A stretch of 64,000 nt of DNA from the NCBI RefSeq assembly GCF_028858725.1, contig NC_084763.1, positions 52,398,152-52,462,151 of the forward strand, in the 5' to 3' direction. This document shows positions 28,796-37,600 of this stretch, piece by piece. The notes below the pieces were generated by a model. That model saw only the letters and a list, made by a program, of their open reading frames with translations. It was not told the DNA's origin and did not search any database. A program made the translations under genes and the position numbers. Within the stretch, counting starts at the first letter, position 1, and each line of letters starts with the position of its first letter. The stretch is from Colius striatus (Eukaryota > Chordata > Aves > Coliiformes > Coliidae).

Positions 28796-28811
28796 GCAAT
28801 AAGCTTATTGC
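28796..28811. repeat. 16-base perfect palindrome in the BMI1 leader
   Basis: GCAATAAGCTTATTGC is its own reverse complement. In RNA it could pair between molecules or form a small hairpin. It covers the stop codon of uORF 1. Confidence 0.8.
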
Positions 28812-28837
28812 CGCCGCCGCCGCTGCGCTCCGCTCAT
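28805..28837 (-). CDS. BMI1 uORF 1 (MSGAQRRRRQ)
   Basis: A second 10-codon upstream ORF, 38 bases ahead of uORF 2. Its ATG context is AAAATGA (A at -3, A at +4), moderate strength. It encodes a CGG-run tetra-arginine just before the last codon. It exists in mRNA only if transcription starts upstream of 28837, which cannot be shown here. Confidence 0.3.
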   Translation of the reverse strand: MSGAQRRRRQ

Positions 28838-29037
28838 TTTAGTTACAAAACACCCGGGTTTTCTCCGCTCGTCCACCGGCCCTTCTCGCTCCCTCGCTCT
28901 CCCGCCGAGTTCGCCGCCCGGGCGGCTCAGGCGCTGGGAGCGCAAAGTCTCCCCGGTCCGGATGGGTCCTCTCTCCACCAGCCCATTGTCTCTCCCTCTG
29001 CCCCCCGCTCCGCCTCGCGGCCTCGCTCGCGTTCCTT

Positions 29038-29080
29038 TTATTATTATTATTATTATTACGAGTATTATTGTTGTTGTTAT
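29038..29080. repeat. (TTA)7 plus (TTG)n compound microsatellite
   Basis: Seven TTA units are followed by an interruption and then TTATTGTTGTTGTTAT. This is an AT-rich simple repeat inside a very GC-rich promoter island, near the expected BMI1 start site. Confidence 0.9.
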
Positions 29081-29116
29081 TTCATAGTTGGTGGCGGGGA
29101 CCCGGGGAGGGAAGGA

Positions 29117-29139
29117 GGGCGGGCGGGCGGGCGGGCGGG
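29117..29139 (+). repeat. (GGGC)5 GGG, G-quadruplex candidate
   Basis: Six GGG runs separated by single C bases lie on the plus strand, the template strand for BMI1. This meets the usual G4 pattern with very short loops. It lies about 100 bases from the E-box. Confidence 0.75.
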
Positions 29140-29234
29140 AGGAGGGCGGAGGAGGGAAGAATGCAACGCTGAAGGCACACAGTGGAAACTGACACCGTCC
29201 CCAAAATGGCTCGGAGTTCGCCCGCCCCGCCAGC

Positions 29235-29244
29235 GTCACGTGGG
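29235..29244. promoter_or_regulatory. BMI1: E-box (USF/MYC type) in the BMI1 promoter
   Basis: GTCACGTGGG contains the CACGTG core and fits the USF consensus. BMI1 is an established MYC/MYCN target through a promoter E-box in mammals, so this is a good candidate for the bird counterpart. Binding is inferred. Confidence 0.6.
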
Positions 29245-30671
29245 GCGCCTCATTCCTTAAGGGCGGCCTGGGAATTAGCGGCGCTGCCGCCGGGGCCCGG
29301 CAGCCTCCCCGTGACCCAATCCCGCAACCCGGCCGCCTCCTCCCCCTCCGCCCCCCCCCCCCCGCGCTCCCTCCCTCCCCTCCCCCGCCCGCCGCCCCCC
29401 TCCCCTCCCCCCCGGCCCTGCACACGCTCGCCCGCGCGCCGCCGATGCCTCCTTTTCCTCGCCGCGCCGCCCGCGCGCCCGCCCCGACCCCCGGCCCCGC
29501 TCCCGCTCCGCGGCTCCCGCCCGCCTCCCCCCGCCCGCCACAGCCCGATGCCGCCCTGCCTCCTTCCCCGCGCTCCCTCCGCCCGCCCCGCCGCTCCCCG
29601 CTTTCCGCCCGCGCTCCGCGCCTTCTCCGCCCCTGCTTCCCCTCCGAGCCGCCGACCGGCCTCCGTGCCTCCGCTCCCACCCGCGAGGTGCGTCCCCCCG
29701 CCTTTGCCCGGCGCTGCCCTCGCCATCCTCGCACGGCCGCCGGCCCCACGCGCCTCCCGCGCCCCTTCCTCCGCAGCCCTCGCCTCCCTCCGCGCACTTG
29801 TTGCGCGCTCCGCGGCATCCGCGGCCCCCGGCACCCACGGGCCGCCCGGTACGCCCCGTCCCACCACGGGGTGAGAGCCCCCGCGGGGGACCGCGCCACG
29901 GCCTCGCGCCCCCGCCGCCTCGTGCGCGCTGCCCGCCGCCCGCAGGCGGCCCCGCTGGGGGCGTCGGGGCGACGCGTCCCCTCGGAACCGCGCCGAGGCT
30001 CTCCCGCCCGCAGCGGCGACCCCCGGGCTCGGCTCGCCCCGGCGTCCCCCGAGCGGCAGGGACAGCGGGCGGCGCGGACACCCGCGGAGGGGACTAGGAG
30101 CGCCGGGCTCGGCCGAAGCGGACGAAAGGGAAGCGGGAAACTCCCGGCAGACGAGATGTCGCCCGCGATCCGGGTGCGGAGGAGCGAGGCGACAAGAACC
30201 CAGCTCCGCCGCCGCGCTTCCTCCGCGGGGCTGCTCTCCCCCGCCGGCAGGTGCGGACGGGCTCCGCGGCGACGAGCGGCTTCGCAGCAGCCAGCGGGGC
30301 CGCGGCGGCTCAGGGAGCGGCGGGCCGCGGCCCCGGCGACGGGCGCGGAGCAGCCCCGCGCAGGGGATGGTCGCCGTCGAGCCGGAGCCGACACTCGGCT
30401 CCGCGCAGCTCCGCGGACTGCCGGCGAGGTGTGTCGGCTCCATGTTAATCGCAAATTAAATGGGAGTACCTCTCGGCTCCCGCTCCGGGACCAACCTTTG
30501 CTCTTAGAGAAGATACAAGAAATAACAAAGCGCAGTGGCGGTTCAGCAAAGGCGCCGCAGCCGCGGCACGGGAGGAAGGGATTTTCGGCTCAGCGCTGAC
30601 CAACGTTTAGCGTCTTACATTTAGGTACAGCCAATTCACGCATAGAAATTGCGGAAGAGGAGCGAATAAAC

Positions 30672-30677
30672 TTTATT
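30672..30677 (-). terminator. COMMD3: COMMD3 polyadenylation signal
   Basis: AATAAA on the minus strand, about 310 bases after the COMMD3 stop codon. It is the first canonical hexamer on that strand. The plus strand also has AATAAA at 30665-30670, one base away, so the site is a near-palindrome (AATAAA-C-TTTATT). Cleavage near 30.65 kb leaves about 1.5 kb before BMI1 exon 1. Confidence 0.6.
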
Positions 30678-30987
30678 AGATCCCAGGGAAAAATAATCAG
30701 TGACTATTCTAAAAATACACAAAATAAACGAGAAGGAATGCTTTAGAGACACCACATTTTAGCAAATATTTAACAAGAGATAAGTAAAAAAAAATCGACA
30801 CGAGCAAGGAAGACCAACTGTGGTCCTACAAAAATTATTTTACTTAATTAATATCCAAAGACTATTTAAAAAAAGAAAAAAAAAAGAAGAGACTAGTTTG
30901 CATCAAGAGATGAAAGACATTTGTCATTTAGAAGATGCTCTTCGGAATGAGATCCCTTCATCTCAGCAGGCTGACACTTTCCTTCAA

Positions 30988-33900
30988 TCACATCTGACTT
31001 GCTCTTTCTAGACTTTTTGCAGCATCTTTTAGTTTTCCAACTAAATCCTAAGAGATGAAACAGCGTCTCAGAATAAACGTAATTTTTAAAAGGTCAGCTA
31101 GGAGAACGTAGTATTATTTTTATACGGGGAGGCAAGGGAAACCAGCACCTCACACCACAAAGAAATGTTGCAACTGATGAACAATGCCAGCAAGTAATCA
31201 GATAGCTCCCTATTTTACAACGTAGTAAGAAAAGTGGGAACTGAAGGAAAACACCTTTTCACATATATTATCTACTAAGATCAGTGTTCTTAACACATGG
31301 ATTTTATCAGTACCATTACAATGGCCAAGGCTGACATTTGGTCTAGGCTTTGAATATACATTTCCAAAATACTGAAAATATTTTGAGTGCAATTTTGTCC
31401 TAGGACCATTCTCCAGGCAAAGGATGTGAGACTTAACCAAGTCAGCAAACCAATCAAAAAGCACTCATTAGTTAGAAAAGGATGACTTTTGAGATACACT
31501 TTAAAAAAGCAGAGGTGTGAAGCTGAAGTTTTAATATCTTGCTTTTCCTCTTCCCCAACCCCTCTTCCCAGTTCTCCAGAGTTTGGTCACTTCCAAGCAT
31601 TACAATACCTCTATTGTTCAGTTACACATTTAAATCGCTAAACAAAGATCAACGTTTGTTTCAGTACATTTCTTATGTGTCATTAACACCACTGAAGAGC
31701 CTCCACTTCTGTTCCCTATTTTTAATCGTAACACATTTAAATCATGGAACCAACTTCTTCACTCATTTCTTTAAAGCACGGGAAATCAGAGTTTCAGAAA
31801 AATGATGTATTTCCTCATATATATATTACAGTTATGAAATCAGGCAAAACATTTATGCACCTATGTAAAACACTCCCCATGCAACTAAAATCAGTCACTT
31901 TGCCACTTCATCTGAGAAGACAGGAAAACTACACTCAGATATTTTTTATAGAAGATTCTCCCATATCCTCCCAGTGGATATTACCAATGGATAGGGGTTT
32001 TTTTATGTACCCTCAGATATTGTTATTTTTTAAATAACAATATATGTGACATTATTTTGATTGGCAAGTTGTTAAAAACAGTTACGTCCACAAGTGGAAC
32101 CAAGCGTAGAAACCACGATGAAGGAAAGAAGTACCTGTAATTGCTCCATCGTACAACTAAATGTAACATCTGGGTGTGATCCTGAATCACAGCTCTGGAG
32201 AACAAAAAAAACAACCAACAGTGCCTGTTTTATTAAAAAAAACAAACCCAAAAACCTGAAATTGCACTTTTTCCTCTAAGGGTGCTGGGAGTGTACAGTA
32301 CCTCTACATTTAAGGTCACCAAGTAGGAAGGCTGGTAAGTTTTGTGAAGTTGATTGCTCTAAATTAAAGAGCATAGAGAAAAAAAAAAGTCAAGTCTCAG
32401 CACTGGAACAGGCTAAAGAAATACCTTAATGTGTTAAAATTACCTTGATTTGATATTCCAAGCGCCAAGCCACATCAGTTATATGGAGAGGAGATCTGCC
32501 TATGCTGAAAGACACAACAGTTACAAGTTCCCTACACTAAACACATCATTCTCTCAAGTTATTCATCAATAAAGAACTTTTTACCCATCCTTGAACAGTT
32601 GTTCAAAAGTTAAAAAAAGTTTCTTAAGAGAAGAATTCCAAGAGGAAGGAGAGAAGTTTCAACAGCTTTTTTTCCTAAAGTTTGCTAAAAATGTACAATG
32701 TCTTTTAAGTTTTTTTTCAGTTGTGGTTTGTTTGTTTTAAATACAACAATATTTCTTACTTTAATCACTTAGAGAAAGTACAGGTGCTTTCCAGGACAAT
32801 TTCAAAGTAGCTGTAATTGAAACTATATATCTGTGCTGACTGACCTACCTTCCCAATAGGATTTCCAAGGCATCCTTGTTTTTCTGGAGGAAAAAAAACC
32901 ACAACACAACAAAACAAATTGTCTAGATTCAATAAATTCCTATGAGACAAAGGAAATATAAATATGTTAAAATTGTTTCCAAAACCTGATATTCGGTGCA
33001 GAACTGCTCTATTCTCTCTTTGTCCAGTTTACAGTCCTCAAGACACGTGCTACAGGGGAAAAAGAACTTGTTAGTTTTCTGTTAGCATCAACTCAGCAGA
33101 ACAGTTTAATGTACCGACCGCTAGAGAAATGGGGTGGCTTCAAAGTGTTAGTACCTTATAGCAGATATGTCGGCTTGCTGCTTCCCTGCCTCCAGAATAC
33201 ACGTCACAGCTGCGGCATGGCAATGTTTTAATACCGTTGGGTCAATATCTTTCAGGTCTGGATCGTCTAAAATAAATGAATCACTGATGACAAACCTCTT
33301 TGCCAAATCCTACGGTATCAAAAGCTGCTGCTTGTCTCTTGAATGGAATCTTTCCCCCATAAAACCCCATTCAAAATGGATCACTTTTTGGTGTTTTAAG
33401 AGCGAAAGGACAGAGAAAGGAGGCAAGGTGTGAGAAGAGGGGATGAAGCACGGGCTGAGGCACAGCGTACCAGGCGGGGCTGTCCAGGGACGCGCGCCCT
33501 GCCGACCCTCCAGCTCCTGCCCGTTTAAAATAAGGAGAGGGGGAGGGGGGAAGGGGAAAAAAAAAGCAAAAAAATAGGAAAACCTCAATTTCCTCTTTAA
33601 GCCCTGAGCGCGCTTCGCCAACGGCGGGGAGCGGAGCCGTAGCCAGCGGCGGGGCGGGGGACCGGGGCTACCCGCCGGCACCGGCGGCAGTGTCATTAAC
33701 ACCACAGAATTAATTGCGCGGCCGTATCTTCTCACGCCGGCGTCGCTTATAGGAAGCGTCCACGCGCGACCACACGGTCGCGGAGGAGCGCCCGGGGAAA
33801 ACCGCCTCTTGCCCCGCTACACGGCCACGGACGCGCGGGGACCTCGTTGCGGGCCGCTCCCCCCCACCTCGGTATTTTTGCCGGGTTTAATGAAACTTTA

Positions 33901-34297
33901 ATGAAGCGTGCGCGCACTGGCGATGTCACCCCGCGCAGCGGCACCCTGGAGCCGTCCACGGACGACGCGCCGGGTGGGAGCCGCCCCGTGTCTTTGCGGA
34001 GGGGGTGGGGTGGGGATCTCGCCGTCCAACGCAACACAGACTCGCGTGTATACGCGATGAGGTGGACCCCCGTTTGCGCGGAGCGACGCGGCCCGCACTG
34101 CCTCTCAGCCCACCTCACGCCACGCCACCGCTCCCCCCCACACCCCCACGGCCCTCCGCCTTACCCAGCCCGGCTTGCGGGTGCTCGAGGAGGCTGCGGA
34201 ATGCGGCGCGAAGGAGAGCGGCGTAGGAGCGGCGCGGGAAGCGGTGGGGGTCCCCCAGCAGCCGCCACCCACCCCGCGCGTACGCCGACAGCTCCAT
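30988..34297 (-). CDS. COMMD3: COMMD3, COMM domain protein, complete
   Basis: COMMD3 is one of ten COMMD subunits of the Commander complex (with CCDC22, CCDC93 and retriever), which recycles membrane cargo from endosomes. Exons: 34165-34297, 33155-33266, 32986-33049, 32849-32883, 32444-32504, 32302-32358, 32135-32194, 30988-31047. The CDS is 582 bases, or 193 aa (human about 195). All introns are GT-AG and all phases join. The N-terminal helical part includes LLRAAFRSLLEHP and DPTVLKHCHAAA. The COMM domain starts near HITDVAWRLEYQIK (its conserved Trp is present), continues through QPSYLVTLNVE and FSCTMEQLQ, and ends in DLVGKLKDAAKSLERASQM. The start is the conserved MELS. The frame stays open about 105 codons upstream through a hexanucleotide repeat, but family members begin at MELS. 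Confidence 0.97.
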
Positions 34298-34324
34298 TGT
34301 GGGCGCCGTGACCTTCGACACGCG

Positions 34325-34334
34325 CCCACGTGAC
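34325..34334. promoter_or_regulatory. COMMD3: E-box (USF/TFEB type) in the COMMD3 promoter
   Basis: On the minus strand this reads GTCACGTGGG, the same 10-mer as in the BMI1 promoter. It fits USF well and differs by one base from the CLEAR word GTCACGTGAC that TFEB/TFE3 use at lysosome and endosome genes. It lies 28-37 bases before the COMMD3 ATG. Confidence 0.5.
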
Positions 34335-34426
34335 GCGCGCGCAGCTGATCGCCGCGCCGAGGCGGAGCCGCCGCCGTGGGGCGGGTGGCGCGCGCGGGGG
34401 GGGCGGGGGGAGGCGCCGGTCGCGGA

Positions 34427-34486
<60 letters not shown>
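34427..34486. repeat. (GGGCTC)10 hexanucleotide repeat
   Basis: Ten perfect GGGCTC units, GAGCCC on the COMMD3 strand, 130-190 bases upstream of the COMMD3 start. Every frame is open and gives dipeptide repeats: Glu-Pro, Ser-Pro and Ala-Arg on the minus strand, and Gly-Leu, Gly-Ser and Ala-Arg on the plus strand. The Glu-Pro frame is in frame with COMMD3. The perfect units suggest a young, length-variable repeat. Confidence 0.95.
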
Positions 34487-34488
<2 letters not shown>

Positions 34489-34659
34489 AGCCATCGGCGC
34501 CTCCTCCAGTAGTCCCTCGCGTGTCTTTTGCACGCGTGGCAGAAACGCGGACCTCACCCCCCCACCCCACCCCGTCCCGTGTCCCTGGGGTTTGAAGCGA
34601 TGCCATCCCCAACCGAATTTGGGGAAGGATGCGGCGCCTGGCGCGGCGAGGGTTTCTTA

Positions 34660-37600
34660 GGGCGTGTTGTGCACGTCAGTGCTTTTATTTCTTCGTAAAT
34701 TAAATCCCTCTTGCGCTTGTATCTCCACGCGCCTTTGAAGTGTGTATATTGGTGTGGAGCTTTAAAGTCCACAAATTCGAGCTATACGTTTCTGCAGACC
34801 CGCTGCCTGCTAACTTAAAACATGAGGAATACAGACTTACCCCTTTCCCCAGCTTTTTTTTTAACTTCTGAAACGTCTACCTGAGCGAGATACGTGCATA
34901 TCGTGGGCTTGGACAGGGATTTTTTAATCACAATCGCCCTCCCACCTCCTGTCATTACAGATCTGTGTATCAAACCACATTAAATTCCCTCCCCCCTCTG
35001 GTTACGGCCGTCCGAAATGCAAGCTTAGACTCACAGTAATTTATTAACTAAGATTGCTGTAGCATTTTGGGAAAGCATTTTGCAGATTTTGACGTACATA
35101 AATTAGTGATGGGTAGACAATACAGCCTTTGCTGGTGATTCACCAAAAGACGTACAAATGCTGTCTAAAAACACCTCTGTGTTAAGCTAATAAACCCCTG
35201 AGACATTAACATCTTGTGTTAGCAACTTATTTTTTACAGGCTGAAGCAATGCTGTAGTACTCCCCAAAATTTAAAAGTTAATATTTTACAACTAAATAAT
35301 GAAATGACATGTGTTTATGTCTCAGCTAAGGACAGAAATTTGGACTGAACTCATAAAACATCAGTAAAGGCCTTACTATGCCACATGAATTATGATGCAC
35401 ACAACCTTTGGAGTTTGGTTATGCAAAATGCTTCAGACATGACTTTTTTCCTTGTGTGTGCCTATTCTGAATGGGCAAGAATGGCTTGTTTTATTGGATA
35501 TGAACAGTCCTTAAAGGGAAATTCAATACTGAAGACTACTCAGCCTAAAAGAAATGAGTAAAAGCTAAAGGCCTTATATAACGTCAGAAAGATTGTCCTT
35601 TTTTTTTTTCCCTGCTACAGATACGTATCAACAACACAAAGTGCAAAACCACATGATGTGGCAAATTACTGCCAAGTATCTCAAATAATAGTGAAACAGA
35701 GCAGAGTGTTTTCCCCTCCAAATTTTTTATGTTACTTGTCTTAAATAGTGCTGTTAATAAAAGCAGATTAGATAGCAGATTAGATAGATATTTAAAATAT
35801 ACTTTAGTATAATATAGCATATGTACACAATATGAGATAATATTCCAGAGTAACTTAATTTGAAATAGTGAGTGTAGCCTGTTCTTTCTGTCACCTGCTG
35901 ACCTGTGCCACAAGCCATTTGCTGGTTGATGGTGCTGTCAGAGGGGCTGCGCTTGGTACTAGGAAAGAGCGTTGAGCAGGCACGTTTCATTCCATCTGAA
36001 CTGCTCATAGTAACTGATTGGCAGCTGATTTTATCAAAAAGCTGTTAGGAATTTTGCATCTGGATCCATAGCTCTCACTAATTACAGTCCACCATGTGAG
36101 AGCTTGATCTGACTTTGGAGGCCAGTTCAAGTTTTGCAGCAGTAAGAACAGAGTAACCTTTATCACGTCTCACCGTGTCACATTTGATGTTTATTTAAAT
36201 CACAACGTGTTTGAGCTCATCACTAGGTTTTTTGGTGTGGTTTTAGGTTTTTTGTGATATTAATACAGTTCTTTTATGCAAAGCCAGCTGCCCACTTGGC
36301 ACCACATGCGTCTCCTTCAGCATGGATGCAGAGCACGGGCAGTCGGATTGTTCTGCCTTCTCAGTTTCCCAGTGCCCTGGGTTGTCCTGTCACTGTATTG
36401 TAAAAACATGGCATTGGTATAGCTAGATCTCAATTATTCCTGAGTTAAGGTCAAAAGGAAAAATCATACTGGCTACAGGATGAGGCCCTTAACACACTAT
36501 ATATTAGGCCTCATGGTTGTGTGATAAAGGAATGCTTAGAGTTTTAGTGTGAGAGCCGAAGGATTGTCACTGACCTGACACTTTGGCATAACAATTAATA
36601 CCACCAAATTGACACACTCAGCTTTAGAGCTTTAAAGTCCTGACTGACAGAAATACTGGTAATTTTTGTTTTGCCAGAAACGGGAAAGGCAGGTGGGATG
36701 ACAAAATAAGGCTTTCTCTGTCTTTCGGTATGGTTGTCAAATAGACACAATACCTAAGAAAAGACAGCATAAAATGGAGGAGAAGAAAACCCATAAAATG
36801 GAGGAGAGGACAAAGCTCTGAGCTGTAGAATTGCAAAGGTAAAGAAACCAAGGCTAGAAAAAAGAATAGTCAGCCCCAAAAGTTAGAAATGTTCACATAT
36901 GACATGGTGGCACGGTACACAAAATTACTCTTCAACATCCCCTCATTGTTTATAGCATATTGAAATCTATAAATTAAACTCTGGCTTTAAAGGCAAAACA
37001 ACTGCTGAAAATTCATTACAAGATTATGTAGTACATGTAAGTTTAACTAGTTTTCATCATAAAATTTATCTTTTTAATTCCCCTACCCAACCTCTCAGCC
37101 TGACTTTTTTTTTTCTTTCTTTTTCCTTCCAAAGAGAAAATGAGATGAATTCAGACTGTCAGGTTGCTATCCAATTTTACTACTTGTGCATAGTGTACAC
37201 ACATTTTAAACCCCTGTTCGTTGCACTTTCCAAGAGGAAGCTCATCCACATATCGAATAAAGAAAGGATGAGGGGAATGTGCTAACACTTGAATATTAAT
37301 TAATCAGAGAAACAAACTACCTCAGCCCATGCTGACTTGTATTTTTTACAGCTTGCTCTTTGTTAATCAAAACAAAATAATGCAACTCATCAAAATGAAG
37401 GGGAATCACTTAGCATGTCCAGAGGACTAATTCATAAAATTTAAGAGTTGGCATAAATATTTCTGAAAAGTCTATTACCCTTTTTTTTTCCCCATTGTGT
37501 TGCTCTTCACAGAGTTAAAAGGTAGTAATTTAAGATGATATTCTAGTGCCAATTTTCTGCAAAATTATTACTGACTTCCAAGGGTTTCTTTCACACCCAA

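Larger units (their letters stand above)
28668..29130 (-). other. BMI1: BMI1 non-coding exon 1 (5' UTR); 5' limit approximate
   Basis: On the minus strand the block ending at 28668 closely matches the human BMI1 leader as I remember it, including GACAGCGTCTGCAGTTCATT and TTTTCTGCTGAACGACTTTT. It ends in TTTTCCGG|GTACGT, a clear donor, which joins the exon 2 acceptor at 23551. The splice end is firm. The start site is not visible, and the upper limit is a guess from the usual leader length. The leader holds two short uORFs, a YY1 core and a 16-base palindrome. Confidence 0.75.
28560..30600. promoter_or_regulatory. BMI1: BMI1 promoter CpG island
   Basis: About 2 kb of dense CpG lies between the COMMD3 3' end and BMI1 exon 1. 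It carries a perfect E-box (29235-29244), a CCAAT word at 29316-29320, runs of C, a GGGC repeat and a TTA microsatellite. The 549-aa minus-strand and 384-aa plus-strand frames here are Arg/Gly/Ala/Pro composition artefacts and are not called as genes. Confidence 0.8.
33590..34650. promoter_or_regulatory. COMMD3: COMMD3 promoter CpG island
   Basis: Dense CpG over COMMD3 exon 1, most of intron 1 and about 350 bases upstream. It contains the USF/CLEAR-like E-box 28 bases before the start codon and the hexanucleotide repeat. A small direct repeat (TTTAATGAAAC / TTTAATGAAGC) lies near 33.89 kb in intron 1. Confidence 0.8.

Noticed and set aside
28805-30454. 549-aa minus-strand open frame over the BMI1 promoter island
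   Set aside because: Arg/Gly/Ala-rich low complexity, open in several frames at once. It overlaps the BMI1 leader and ends in the small uORF 1, so composition explains it.
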